Source: Litorivita pollutaquae
GTDB taxonomy: Bacteria > Pseudomonadota > Alphaproteobacteria > Rhodobacterales > Rhodobacteraceae
NCBI RefSeq assembly: GCF_003205515.1
Contig: NZ_KZ826491.1
Span: 1-64,000 of the forward strand
Length of the DNA stretch: 64,000 bases
Direction of reading: 5' to 3'
Of the stretch, positions 37,162-45,766 are shown piece after piece; position 1 is the stretch's first letter, and every line of letters begins with the position of its first letter. Under the pieces are notes generated by a model. The model ran no database searches, was not told where the DNA came from, and saw only the letters and a program-made list of their open reading frames with translations. A program made the position numbers and the translations under genes.

Positions 37162-37815
37162 ATGCGCATCGCGGTTTTGACACTGTTTGCCGGCTTGGCC
37201 GGATTTTGCCTTTGGGCCGCGCCATCGCGGGCCGATGGCGAACCCAGCGGCGTGTTTGATTATTATGTTCTGTCATTGAGTTGGTCGCCGACATGGTGCG
37301 CCTTGGAAGGCGATGCACGTGGATCGCCGCAATGTGATGCGGCGGCGGATTTCGGATGGGTGCTGCATGGGCTTTGGCCGCAATATCATCGCGGTTGGCC
37401 CGCCTTTTGTCCGACAACCGCTCGTCACCCCAGCCGCAGCATGACCGCCGACATGGCCGATATCATGGGGACATCGGGCCTTGCGTGGTACCAATGGAAG
37501 AAACACGGGGTTTGCTCGGGGCTATCAGCGCCGGACTACTACGCGCTGGCGCGCAAGGCCTATGACGGGATCACCCGCCCGCCGGTGTTTCGAAACCTCA
37601 CGAAACCGGTGACGTTGCCCGCCAAATTGATCGAGGAAGCCTTCCTTCAATCAAACCCCGCGCTAGAGCCGAATATGATCACCGTGACATGCAAACAGGG
37701 CCGCATTCAAGAGGCGCGGATTTGCCTGTCAAAAACGCTCGATCCGGTGCCCTGCGGGCAAGATACCCTGCGTGATTGCACTCTGAAAAATGCCCTCTTC
37801 GATCCAATTGAATAA
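37162..37815 (+). CDS. Ribonuclease T2 family protein
   Basis: A 217-residue secreted RNase T2-type protein with a signal peptide (cleavage after PSRA near 24). The CAS I box is VLHGLWPQ, with His69 as a catalytic histidine. The CAS II box is WYQWKKHG, with His115 as the second. In CAS II the usual catalytic glutamate (HEWxKHG) is a glutamine, Gln111. Six or more cysteines suggest disulfides. The enzyme is expected to cut single-stranded RNA in the periplasm or outside the cell; reduced activity is possible given the Gln. GGGAAGAG precedes the start. Confidence 0.85.
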   Translation: MRIAVLTLFAGLAGFCLWAAPSRADGEPSGVFDYYVLSLSWSPTWCALEGDARGSPQCDAAADFGWVLHGLWPQYHRGWPAFCPTTARHPSRSMTADMADIMGTSGLAWYQWKKHGVCSGLSAPDYYALARKAYDGITRPPVFRNLTKPVTLPAKLIEEAFLQSNPALEPNMITVTCKQGRIQEARICLSKTLDPVPCGQDTLRDCTLKNALFDPIE

Positions 37816-37828
37816 ATTCCGCGTGCCT

Positions 37829-37865
37829 TTCTGCTTTCTGGAAGATATCCCCGCCGGAGGCATCC
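37829..37865 (+). repeat. Short dispersed repeat, copy 1 (inverted relative to copy 2)
   Basis: A 37-base element with core ATATCCCCGCCGGAGGC, found again in opposite orientation at 38529-38565. By hand count 31 of 37 positions match, with 17 consecutive identical bases in the core. It lies just beyond the recR stop. Confidence 0.65.
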
Positions 37866-37902
37866 ATCACCACCCACGAGGCAAAAGCGGTGGCAGGGGC
37901 GG

Positions 37903-38496
37903 TCAGACCTCGCGCCGTGCATTCAACGCGGCGGTGATCGTGCCGTCGTCGAGGTAATCCAATTCGCCGCCGATTGGCACGCCTTGGGCCAAGGATGTGA
38001 TCCGGCAACGGCCGTCCAATTGATCCGCAATGTAATGTGCGGTGGTCAAGCCATCGACCGTGGCGTTGAGCGCGAGGATCACCTCGGTGACCTCCTCGCT
38101 TTCAACCCGCTCTGACAATTTGGGGATGCGCAGGGTTTCAGGCCCGATGGCGTCCAGCGCCGATAACGTCCCCCCCAACACATGATAACGCCCCTTGAAC
38201 ACGCCCGAGCGTTCCATTGCCCATAGATCTCCGACGTCCTCGACAACGCATATTTGCCCCGTGGCGCGTTCATTCGACAGGCAGATATCGCAAACGGGTT
38301 GCGTGCCGATATTGCCGCAATTGCGGCACTCACAAGCGGTGGCAGCGACGGAGGTCATGAGGTCCGCCAAAGGTTCCATTTGCAGCGCGCGTTTGCGGAT
38401 CAATTGCAGCACGGCGCGCCGCGCCGAGCGCGGGCCAAGCCCGGGAAGCTTGGCCATCATCTCGATCAGGGCATCAATGTCGCGGGTGCTGCTCAA
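37903..38496 (-). CDS. recR: Recombination mediator RecR
   Basis: A 197-residue member of the RecR family that helps load RecA at gaps together with RecF/RecO. The helix-hairpin-helix region [13 protein letters not shown] is near the N-terminus. The four-cysteine zinc module is [16 protein letters not shown], and the Toprim domain is [17 protein letters not shown] followed by [11 protein letters not shown]. Its length and the order recR after ybaB and dnaX are typical. Copies of a short repeat in opposite orientation flank it. Confidence 0.94.
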   Translation of the reverse strand: MSSTRDIDALIEMMAKLPGLGPRSARRAVLQLIRKRALQMEPLADLMTSVAATACECRNCGNIGTQPVCDICLSNERATGQICVVEDVGDLWAMERSGVFKGRYHVLGGTLSALDAIGPETLRIPKLSERVESEEVTEVILALNATVDGLTTAHYIADQLDGRCRITSLAQGVPIGGELDYLDDGTITAALNARREV

Positions 38497-38528
38497 TGGT
38501 GGGAACCTAGCGGGAAGATGCGGGGGGC

Positions 38529-38565
38529 AGGAGCCTCCGGCGGGGATATTTTCGGGAAAGCAGAA
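38529..38565 (-). repeat. Short dispersed repeat, copy 2
   Basis: Inverse copy of 37829-37865, ending 33 bases before the recR start in the direction of transcription. Similar short motifs occur between genes in Rhodobacterales as far as I remember; I cannot confirm it here. Confidence 0.65.
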
Positions 38566-38593
38566 CAGGGCGGGCGTTTTTTCCCGCCCCGTT
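38564..38593 (-). terminator. Hairpin between ybaB and recR
   Basis: GGGCGGG and CCCGCCC around an eight-base loop containing a run of T (A on the other strand), with AAC/GTT pairing outside. It is 16 bases beyond the ybaB stop. No U tract follows, so it may pause or attenuate rather than stop transcription into recR. Confidence 0.4.
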
Positions 38594-38608
38594 CGGATGG
38601 GTGCCGTA

Positions 38609-38953
38609 TTAGAACGGCAGCTTCATGTCAGCAGGCAGCCCCATGCCTTCGGTGATCTTGCTCATCTCCGATTGGGCGCGCTCATTGGCTTTTTGCTGGG
38701 CGTCCTTGATCGCGGCGAGGATCAGGTCTTCGACGACCTCTTTGTCATCGCCGGAAAAGATCGACGGGTCGATGTCGAGCGTTTTCAATTCGCCCTTGGC
38801 GGTGGCGGTGGCTTTGACAAGGCCCGCGCCGGATTCTCCGGTGACGGTGATGGCATGCATGTCCTCTTGCAGCGAGGCCATTTTTTCCTGCATCTCTTTG
38901 GCAGCCTTCATCATTTTGGCCATGTCACCCATGGCGCCCAAACCTTTGAGCAT
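38609..38953 (-). CDS. YbaB/EbfC family nucleoid-associated protein
   Basis: A 114-residue dimeric DNA-binding protein of the YbaB/EbfC family. The N-terminal helix is rich in methionine and lysine ([18 protein letters not shown]), and the core follows with a [19 protein letters not shown] strand pair. The position directly between dnaX and recR is the classic location. It lies four bases from the stop of the small membrane-protein gene upstream, so it belongs to the dnaX transcript. Confidence 0.9.
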   Translation of the reverse strand: MLKGLGAMGDMAKMMKAAKEMQEKMASLQEDMHAITVTGESGAGLVKATATAKGELKTLDIDPSIFSGDDKEVVEDLILAAIKDAQQKANERAQSEMSKITEGMGLPADMKLPF

Positions 38954-38957
38954 GTTT

Positions 38958-39401
38958 TTATAACTCCTTCTCGCGGCGCGCGGGCCGCAGTGATTGTATG
39001 ATTGCTATGATCGATATGGCGGCAAGGATAATGATAGGCAAGGTCGGGTCGGCGACACAGCCTTCCGAGCGGGCCATTTGGTAAAAGCCGGTCGGGTCAA
39101 GTTTCGCGCCTGCCCATGTCAGCAGCGCCAAGAGGCCCGCGACGAGGGCTGTCGGGGTCCAAAGGCTGGGTCGTTTGAAATAGAGCGCGGCGGTAACCAG
39201 CGCGATGAGCACGAGGCCGGGCGCGGTGGTGAACACGTGGAATGTCTCACTCAGCCCGCTGGCGGGTCCGTCTGCGGGCGACCAGTTGGGCCGCTCTTTG
39301 TCGCAGACCTCGGCCAAAGCCGGACCCGCGCCGAGCACGAGCAGGGCGGTGGCAACCACGGCGACGGGCGCGGGCGTCAGTCTGCTTCGAAAGGGTCCCA
39401 T
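38958..39401 (-). CDS. Membrane protein of unknown function in the dnaX operon
   Basis: 147 residues. A signal or first membrane segment (VAVVATALLVLGAGPALA), a short cysteine-containing periplasmic stretch (EVCDKERPNW), and then three more hydrophobic segments, with a second cysteine in SEGCVADP. The C-terminus is basic (RPARREKEL). I do not recognise a family. The start lies 25 bases inside dnaX and the stop is four bases from ybaB, so it is co-translated with replication and repair genes. It has no obvious functional link to them. Confidence 0.72.
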   Translation of the reverse strand: MGPFRSRLTPAPVAVVATALLVLGAGPALAEVCDKERPNWSPADGPASGLSETFHVFTTAPGLVLIALVTAALYFKRPSLWTPTALVAGLLALLTWAGAKLDPTGFYQMARSEGCVADPTLPIIILAAISIIAIIQSLRPARREKEL

Positions 39402-41200
39402 TCATCCTCGACTTCTGGCAGGGCTTCGGCTTGCGCCGTGGCGGCGATGTCTGCGGGGGTGCGGACATCGGTGATGCGCGCTTTGGGGAAGGCCAAGAGC
39501 ACGGCTTGCACCAAGGGGTGCGCGGCGGCTTCGGCTTTGATGGCGTTTTCTTTGGCATCGCGGCGTTCGGCGATGGTTTCGCCGCCGCCCTCATTGACGA
39601 GGATCACCGCCCAGCGATTGCCGGTCCAGCGTTGCAGGCATTGGCCAAGGCGTTGCGATAGATCGGCAGGGGCGCGATCGGTTGGGACAAATTCGATTTG
39701 TCCGGGCCGGTAAGAGGCAAGGCGCAGGGTGGTTTCCACCTCGATCAGCAGTTTGGCATCACGGTTGGCGCGGATCAGGTCGATCACGTGATCGAAAGTC
39801 GGGTAGCGCGCCAGCGCGGCATTCGGTTCACCGGCGAGCATCGCGGTTGGCGCACCGGCGCCTGCACCGCTGGACGACATGGCCGGTGTATGGGAAGGCC
39901 TGCCGATGGGATGGGCCGGTCCAGAGGCATATCCGCCGGTTTGCGCGGGCGCATTGTTATGTGTGCCTGCCCCGCCGCCAGAGCTGCCACCAGAGCCGCC
40001 TTGCGGGGCGGGGCCATCGGGGCGCGGTGTGTTTTGCAATTTGCGCACAAGGTCTTCGGGTGACGGCAATTCCGCCACATGGGTCAGCCGGATCACCGCC
40101 ATTTCGGCGGCCATCATTGCATTGGGCGCGGCGGCAACCTCGTCGAGTGCCTTGAGCAGCATTTGCCACATCCGCGTCATCGCGCGCATGCCGAGCCGCT
40201 CGGCCAAATCGGTGCCGCGGGCGCGTTCGTCGGGCGATACGGTCGGGTCATTGGCGGCATCAGGGGTAATTTTCACCACAGAAATCCAATGGGTGATTTC
40301 CGCCAGATCGCGCAGCACGGCCATCGGGTCGGCCCCATCGGCATATTGGCTGCCCAATTCCGTCAAAGCCGCCGCCGCATCGCCGCGCATGATCATTTCA
40401 AACAGATCCATAACGCGGCCGCGATCGGCAAGGCCCAGCATGGCGCGCACTTGATCGGCGGTGGTTTCGCCCGCGCCGTGGCTGATGGCTTGGTCCAGGA
40501 GCGAGGTCGCATCGCGGGCCGAGCCTTCGGCGGCGCGGGTGATGAGGGCCAGCGCCTCGTCGGTGATCTCGCCGCCTTCGCTATCGGCGATTTTGCGCAG
40601 CAATCCGATTTGGTCTTCGGGTTCAATGCGGCGCAAATCAAACCGTTGGCAGCGCGACAGCACCGTCACCGGCACCTTGCGGATTTCGGTTGTGGCGAAG
40701 ATAAATTTGACGTGTTCGGGCGGCTCTTCGAGCGTCTTCAAAAGCGCGTTGAAGGCGTTGTTCGAGAGCATGTGAACTTCATCGATGATGTAGATTTTGT
40801 AGCGGGCCGAGGCGGCGCGGTAGTGCACGCTATCAATGATTTCGCGAATGTCGCCCACGCCGGTGCGCGATGCGGCGTCCATTTCCATCACATCGACATG
40901 ACGACCTTCCATGATGGCGGTGCAATGCTCGCATTGTCCGCAAGGTTCGGTGGTCGGGCCGCTGGTGCCATCCACGCCGATACAATTCATGCCCTTGGCT
41001 ATGATCCGTGCGGTGGTGGTTTTGCCGGTGCCGCGAATGCCGGTCATGATAAACGCCTGCGCGATCCGGTCGGCGGCAAAGGCGTTTTTCAGCGTGCGCA
41101 CCATCGCATCCTGCCCGACGAGATCGGCAAAGGTCTCGGGGCGGTATTTGCGCGCAAGGACCTTATAGGCGGTCTGCTCTGTGTCGCCGTGCTGGCTCAT
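39377..41200 (-). CDS. dnaX: DNA polymerase III subunits gamma and tau
   Basis: The clamp-loader ATPase of the replisome, 607 residues. The AAA+ domain is near the N-terminus: LARKYRPETFADLVGQD, Walker A GIRGTGKTTTARI, the zinc module around CGQCEHC, Walker B YIIDEVHMLS, and the SRC-containing VTVLSRCQRFDLRR. A Gly/Ser/Pro-rich linker (about 400-470) leads to the tau-specific C-terminal domain that contacts the polymerase. I did not find a clear slippery site, so a separate gamma form is not predicted. The start at 41200 was chosen for the canonical N-terminus. Confidence 0.95.
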   Translation of the reverse strand: MSQHGDTEQTAYKVLARKYRPETFADLVGQDAMVRTLKNAFAADRIAQAFIMTGIRGTGKTTTARIIAKGMNCIGVDGTSGPTTEPCGQCEHCTAIMEGRHVDVMEMDAASRTGVGDIREIIDSVHYRAASARYKIYIIDEVHMLSNNAFNALLKTLEEPPEHVKFIFATTEIRKVPVTVLSRCQRFDLRRIEPEDQIGLLRKIADSEGGEITDEALALITRAAEGSARDATSLLDQAISHGAGETTADQVRAMLGLADRGRVMDLFEMIMRGDAAAALTELGSQYADGADPMAVLRDLAEITHWISVVKITPDAANDPTVSPDERARGTDLAERLGMRAMTRMWQMLLKALDEVAAAPNAMMAAEMAVIRLTHVAELPSPEDLVRKLQNTPRPDGPAPQGGSGGSSGGGAGTHNNAPAQTGGYASGPAHPIGRPSHTPAMSSSGAGAGAPTAMLAGEPNAALARYPTFDHVIDLIRANRDAKLLIEVETTLRLASYRPGQIEFVPTDRAPADLSQRLGQCLQRWTGNRWAVILVNEGGGETIAERRDAKENAIKAEAAAHPLVQAVLLAFPKARITDVRTPADIAATAQAEALPEVEDEWDPFEAD

Positions 41201-41390
41201 GAAGGCTCCTAGATTCTTATCCGGGAAAGGATAAATGCGCGCGCGGCGAAGGTCCACCGTTGACTGTGCTTCGTGCCATTATGGGCGGCAGATGTGCGAT
41301 TGTTCGAAAACGGGGAACAGTGATTTCTATTCCGGCACGTTTACGGAACTTTCAAACGAGGTTAGGCAGGGGTGAGTTTAATAAAGAGTG

Positions 41391-42338
41391 ATGAAAATGT
41401 TACCGATTTTGATGTTACTGGGGCTTGGCCTGACGATGTCGTTGTTGATGCCTGATGATGACGCATCCGGGGCCAAGGAGTCGGAGGAGCCTGATGAATA
41501 TTCTGACGGCGATGACGCAATCATTTCCGAGGATTTTCGTGACGGATTCGAAGCCTATGGGCTTGATCTGGTTGGCGAAGGTGAAATCACCAGAGATGAA
41601 TATGACGAGGTAATTGCGGCAACGCATTTTGTCACAGGTCCAATGAACATTGATGCGGGCGGCGGCGAGGATTCGATCCTCGGCTCGGATGGCGACGACA
41701 CTTTGGATGCGGGCGCGGGCGATGATATCGTCGATGGCGGTGCTGGCGATGATGAAATCGTGCTGGGCGACGGGTCGGATGTGTCGGGCGTTGATTGGCG
41801 GGTTATGAATTACCCCGATGATTATGTTTCCTTCCCGAACGATTTCGCGCCTTTTGGCACCGAGGCCGAATACGAAGGTGGAAATGACACGATCAGCGGC
41901 GGCAGCGGCGATGATTTCGTGGCGGATGGCTATGGCGGGAATGTCCTCAAGGGGCGCAATGGTGCGGATTTGTTGGTCGCAGTGGACCAAGACGGGGTGA
42001 CCCCTGATGAGATTTATGCAGGACGCGGCAGCGACGAAATTTATGTGGATGAAGGCGATCTCGTCACCACATCGACGGGGCAAGATGTGGTTCATGTCGA
42101 AATTCATGGTGCGGTCGAAGCAGGATATGACGTGGTGACCATCACCGATTTTGATCCGGCCAATGATACGTTGGAAATCTATGAGCGGGTCGAGGATTAT
42201 GTGACGGATCCGATCACCGACCCCGTCACCGTGGCCGATCTTGAGGATGGCAGCGGCGCGATGGTGTCAATCGGTGGTGTGCCGGTGGTTATGGTCGTCG
42301 GCGGGCAAGGCCTGACGGTGGATAATATTCTGCTTTAG
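41391..42338 (+). CDS. RTX-type calcium-binding repeat protein with a short membrane anchor
   Basis: About 315 residues, very acidic. A short hydrophobic N-terminal segment (MLPILMLLGLGLTMSLLM) is followed by an Asp/Glu-rich linker. The middle carries glycine/aspartate nonapeptide-type repeats in two blocks (SDGDDTLDAGAGDDIVDGGAGDD and, later, GGNDTISGGSGDDF) that fit hemolysin-type calcium binding. The C-terminal quarter looks like a secretion-domain-like region (VVTITDFDPANDTLEIY). There is no transporter next door. Starts at 41388 (GTG), 41391 and 41397 are close together; the last is best placed for the AAAGAG at 41383-41388. Confidence 0.72.
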   Translation: MKMLPILMLLGLGLTMSLLMPDDDASGAKESEEPDEYSDGDDAIISEDFRDGFEAYGLDLVGEGEITRDEYDEVIAATHFVTGPMNIDAGGGEDSILGSDGDDTLDAGAGDDIVDGGAGDDEIVLGDGSDVSGVDWRVMNYPDDYVSFPNDFAPFGTEAEYEGGNDTISGGSGDDFVADGYGGNVLKGRNGADLLVAVDQDGVTPDEIYAGRGSDEIYVDEGDLVTTSTGQDVVHVEIHGAVEAGYDVVTITDFDPANDTLEIYERVEDYVTDPITDPVTVADLEDGSGAMVSIGGVPVVMVVGGQGLTVDNILL

Positions 42339-42433
42339 GGCGCGCTTGCGGCTCTGTTCATCTATGCTCTCATCACGGTAAGGTCGGCCAAAGCGCCGCG
42401 TATAGCGGCGCGGCTCACACCGGAGGATACGCC

Positions 42434-43276
42434 ATGCGTTTGAAGGGCACCCGCGCCAGCCGCAATATCGAAGATCGCCGTCGCCGTGGAGGCGGCGCCA
42501 AAGCGGGCGGAATTGGCGGCGTTGGCCTGCTGATTGTTCTGGCCGTGGGCTATTTTGCGGGGATCGACGTGACGCCTTTGCTTGAGGGTGCGGCGCCGAT
42601 GCAGCAACAAAACAACAGCCGCACATTAACCGCCCAAGAAGAGCAAGCCGGAGCGTTCGCCGCGCGGGTTCTCGGCACCACCGAAGAAGTTTGGGAGCAG
42701 GTTTTCGCACAGCAGGTCGGCAAGCCCTACAGTCCACCGATCATGGTGCTTTATGCAGGTGTCACGCAAAGCCCCTGCGGCGGGGCGTCCGGTGCGACGG
42801 GGCCGTTTTATTGCCCTGCGGATCGCAAAGCCTATCTCGACACCGCATTCTTCGCCACGATGGCACAGCAATTGGGCGCCAAGGGCGATTTCGCCGCCGC
42901 CTATGTGATCGCCCATGAGGTCGCGCATCATGTGCAAAACGAATTGGGCATCTTGCCCGAGGTCAATCGCCGCCGCGCGGCGGTGTCGCAGGTCGAGGCC
43001 AATGCTCTGACCGTGCGGTTGGAGTTACAGGCCGATTGCCTGTCCGGTGTTTGGGCCCGCGCCGTTGGCGGATTGCTCGAGCCGGGGGATCTTGACGAGG
43101 CGCTCCATGCCGCGCGCCAGATCGGTGACGACACATTGCAACGCAACGCCGGGCGCGTGCCGCAGCCACACACATTCACCCATGGCACCAGCGCGCAGCG
43201 CGCCGGATGGTTTAAGCGTGGCTATGACCGCGGCGATATCGGGCAGTGTGACACTTTTGCAGCGGGCCGCCTCTAG
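42434..43276 (+). CDS. Neutral zinc metallopeptidase, YpfJ-type
   Basis: A 280-residue protein of the neutral zinc metallopeptidase (KPN_02809/YpfJ) family. An N-terminal cytoplasmic arginine-rich piece is followed by one membrane segment (GVGLLIVLAVGYFAGI). The catalytic domain has the gluzincin motif HEVAH at 161-165, followed by ELQADCLSGVWA, which supplies the third zinc ligand. The cysteines in SPCGGASG and FYCPADR are typical of the family. The substrate is unknown. It should sit in the inner membrane with the active site in the periplasm. Confidence 0.88.
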   Translation: MRLKGTRASRNIEDRRRRGGGAKAGGIGGVGLLIVLAVGYFAGIDVTPLLEGAAPMQQQNNSRTLTAQEEQAGAFAARVLGTTEEVWEQVFAQQVGKPYSPPIMVLYAGVTQSPCGGASGATGPFYCPADRKAYLDTAFFATMAQQLGAKGDFAAAYVIAHEVAHHVQNELGILPEVNRRRAAVSQVEANALTVRLELQADCLSGVWARAVGGLLEPGDLDEALHAARQIGDDTLQRNAGRVPQPHTFTHGTSAQRAGWFKRGYDRGDIGQCDTFAAGRL

Positions 43277-43378
43277 GCAGGATGGCGGCGTTGAGTGACC
43301 TAAGGGAAGCGTGTAGAGTTCTTCTTAGGTATAGATTGATTTTATGTGATTGTCGTCAGAGACGGAAGGGCGCGTCAG

Positions 43379-43744
43379 ATGCTCCTGCAGCCGGGTCAGA
43401 TTCACCGCTCCAAATATCAAAATGCACTGCGCGAAATGGCGCGCGCCGGTGTTGCGCCGCGTGATGCCGATCCTTGGGCGCAGCGCCTCTTGCGCCGCAT
43501 CGGGGTGCCGCACCGACCCGCGTTTTATCGAGATTTCTGGCACACGGTCGTGGTGAACGGGGTGTCGTTCGCGGCGATTTTCCTTCCGATATTGGCCCTG
43601 ATCTACAATCGCGACAATTTATTTTCGGCCCAGATTATCGTGGTTACGGGAGTTCTGGCTGGCGTTTTCTTTGGCATCGGCGCCGCATTGATCGCGCGCC
43701 GCAAAGCCATAGAATTCAAGCTTAGCTCTTGGGACGCATTGTAG
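43379..43744 (+). CDS. Small membrane protein (possibly DUF6404-like)
   Basis: About 121 residues. A soluble N-terminal half (SKYQNALREMARAGVAPRDADPWAQRLLRRIG) is followed by two membrane segments (VNGVSFAAIFLPILALIY and IIVVTGVLAGVFFGIGAALIA) and a short tail. The layout fits small DUF6404-type proteins, but the match is from memory and uncertain. GGAAGG before the ATG at 43379 supports that start over the GTG at 43346. Confidence 0.6.
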   Translation: MLLQPGQIHRSKYQNALREMARAGVAPRDADPWAQRLLRRIGVPHRPAFYRDFWHTVVVNGVSFAAIFLPILALIYNRDNLFSAQIIVVTGVLAGVFFGIGAALIARRKAIEFKLSSWDAL

Positions 43745-43796
43745 GGCTTCGGCGGGGAATGTCGGTGTGGAGAGGGTGCCGAATACCGGGGCGGGA

Positions 43797-44903
43797 TCAA
43801 CGGCGATATTTGCCTTGCTTGCCCTGTTGCCCTTCGGATTGCACCCGTTTGTGAAACCGCGAAAGTTTCTTCTCGCGCCGCCGTTTTTCGCCGACGCTTT
43901 CGGTGTTGCGGTTGTCTTCATCGGTCAGCTTGCGCCAACGTTCGACCCGCTCGGCGTCCAACGCGCCGGCGTCAATCGCGGCGCCGATGGCACAACCCGG
44001 CTCGCCGTCATGCGCGCAATCGCGAAACCGGCAGGTGGCAGCCAGATCAACAATATCTTCGAACACGGTGTTGATGCCCGCCGCGGCGTCGATCAATCCC
44101 AATTCGCGCATCCCCGGCATGTCGATTAAAACGCCGCCGCCATCGAGCAAATGCAGGCTGCGGGCGGTGGTGGTGTGGCGGCCTTTGGCGTCATCCTCGC
44201 GGATGTCTCCTGTGGCTTGCGGCACGGATCGGGCGCGCAAAGCATCGCGGTCAATTCCCGTCAGCCCGTTGATCAACGTGGATTTCCCAACCCCGGACGA
44301 GCCGATAAAGGCCACGCTTTGTCCCGCCCCGCACCATTTGCGCAACCGCTTCAGGTCGTTTTCGTCCTTGGAATTCAGGGTTAAAACGGCTTCGATCCGG
44401 TCCGAGATCGCTTGTGCTTCGGCGGCATAATCTTCGGCGGGGCGGCCTGTGGCCAAATCGGTTTTTGTGAGCAAAATGACCGGGGTGGTGTCAGCCTCCA
44501 GCGCCAAGGCAACATAGCGTTCCAACCGCGCGACGTTGAAATCGGCATTGCAGGAGGTGACGATGAACAGCGTATCTACATTGGCCGCGATCAATTGAGG
44601 GCGCACTTCGGGACCGGCTGCGCGGCGGGTCAGCAGCGAGCGGCGGGTCAAGATGCGCACGACGCGGCCGGTGTCCTGGGCCAGAACCCAATCGCCGACG
44701 GCGACCTCGCCAGTGGTCAGCCCCGGCGGAAAATGCAACGCGACAGGACCCGCTTCATTGAGGCCCGTGGCGCCGGCGCGCTCCAGATGGGTGATGCGAT
44801 AAAACCCGATACGCGCCTCGTCTTCGGTGATCTGATCGGCAAAATAGCGGCTCCAACCGAGATCGGCATTGCAATGCATGGGGGCGGCGGGCCTATCGGT
44901 CAT
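43797..44903 (-). CDS. rsgA: Ribosome small-subunit GTPase RsgA
   Basis: A 368-residue circularly permuted GTPase that acts late in 30S ribosome maturation. The order of G motifs, G4 (LLTKTD) before G1 (GSSGVGKSTLINGL) and G3 (DMPGMREL), is diagnostic. An N-terminal OB fold and a C-terminal zinc module (CRFRDCAHDGEPGC) frame it. The tail is very basic. The frame is open up to 45332, but that extension runs across the SRP RNA gene and has no protein-like features. I therefore placed the start at 44903 (44879 is an alternative). Confidence 0.9.
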   Translation of the reverse strand: MTDRPAAPMHCNADLGWSRYFADQITEDEARIGFYRITHLERAGATGLNEAGPVALHFPPGLTTGEVAVGDWVLAQDTGRVVRILTRRSLLTRRAAGPEVRPQLIAANVDTLFIVTSCNADFNVARLERYVALALEADTTPVILLTKTDLATGRPAEDYAAEAQAISDRIEAVLTLNSKDENDLKRLRKWCGAGQSVAFIGSSGVGKSTLINGLTGIDRDALRARSVPQATGDIREDDAKGRHTTTARSLHLLDGGGVLIDMPGMRELGLIDAAAGINTVFEDIVDLAATCRFRDCAHDGEPGCAIGAAIDAGALDAERVERWRKLTDEDNRNTESVGEKRRREKKLSRFHKRVQSEGQQGKQGKYRR

Positions 44904-45096
44904 AGCGCGATAGGTTCGGGGCCGCAGCACGCCGAGCAGATTGGCCAATGGGAGGTGAGCCGCGCCAAATCCAGCGGTCAGGCGGCCGTCGGCAGGACAT
45001 AAATGCAGATCATGAACATCCCTCCGGTCGGGCATGGGTGGCAGGCAACCGGCCAATATAGGGCCGGTTTGCGTCCGCACGACGCGGCGGAGCAAG

Positions 45097-45194
45097 GTGA
45101 GAGGCTGGACAACGACCCAAGCGGGGCTCGTTACGGCTGCTTCCTTCCGGATCTGACCGGGTTGGCGAGGCGCTCGCCCGCGCCAACCTCTCAC
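45097..45194 (-). ncRNA. ffs: Signal recognition particle RNA (4.5S type)
   Basis: The minus strand contains the conserved SRP core GGTCAGATCCGGAAGGAAGC, with the Ffh-binding loop and the GGAA tetraloop. The ends GTGAGAGG and CCTCTCAC pair to close a rod of about 98 bases. This is the short bacterial form without Alu domain. A good promoter is placed exactly for transcription to begin at about 45194. Confidence 0.93.
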
Positions 45195-45199
45195 GGCTG

Positions 45200-45229
45200 C
45201 ATATAGGGGCAGCGCAGTGGATTCGCAAG
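45200..45229 (-). promoter_or_regulatory. Promoter of the SRP RNA gene
   Basis: On the minus strand, CTTGCG at 45229-45224 (-35) and TATATG at 45205-45200 (-10) are separated by 18 bases. The RNA start at about 45194 is five bases downstream of the -10. The fit is good for a housekeeping sigma factor. Confidence 0.65.
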
Positions 45230-45267
45230 CCTTACGCACGCGGTGTGTCCGAAGGGACACCTGCGGT

Positions 45268-45618
45268 TTATGGCGTGCGGATGCCGCAACGGATCTGCCC
45301 AAACAGGCCATAGCACGCAAGCGTGCGGCCAAATCCGGTCATCGCGTAACGGTTATAAATCAAATGGTCGGTGAAATCCTGCCTCACCTGCGGTTTGACA
45401 ATCTCAAAGCAGGCCGTGGCCGAGACCTTGCAAATTTCAGTCAGCCCCTCTGCCACGATCAAATTCTCGGGAATAAAACTTTGGGCCATCACCGCGCGGC
45501 GCAGGGCGCCGGGCACATGGTCCATAAGATCGGATGTCGTGGGGCGGGTCATGACCGCAGCGACAAGCCCAACGAAAACCGCCGCGAGACAGAGCCAGAC
45601 GAGGGGAAGGGTGCGCAT
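45268..45618 (-). CDS. Small exported or membrane-anchored protein
   Basis: 116 residues starting with MRTLPLVWLCLAAVFVGLVAAVM, a signal anchor or signal peptide. The soluble part carries four cysteines in two groups (EICKVSATACFE and ACYGLFGQIRCG), possibly disulfide-bonded. I do not recognise the family. The start has an AGGACG in front. It lies upstream of the SRP RNA gene on the same strand, 73 bases away. Confidence 0.6.
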   Translation of the reverse strand: MRTLPLVWLCLAAVFVGLVAAVMTRPTTSDLMDHVPGALRRAVMAQSFIPENLIVAEGLTEICKVSATACFEIVKPQVRQDFTDHLIYNRYAMTGFGRTLACYGLFGQIRCGIRTP

Positions 45619-45766
45619 GTGAAACGTCCTGTTGTTAATCCCCGCGCGAAGGCGGCGGGCGGTGCGCATGCAAAATCCGATTTCGCGGCAGATGTCTAGA
45701 TGAAGTGTCGGCGTGCGCGTGCCGCAGGGGAGGCCGCCCGCCTTGGCGCGCATGCCGTCCGCGTGA

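Noticed and set aside
44904-45332. N-terminal extension of rsgA
   Set aside because: It would translate across the SRP RNA gene and has no protein-like features; the family N-terminus starts at 44903 or 44879.
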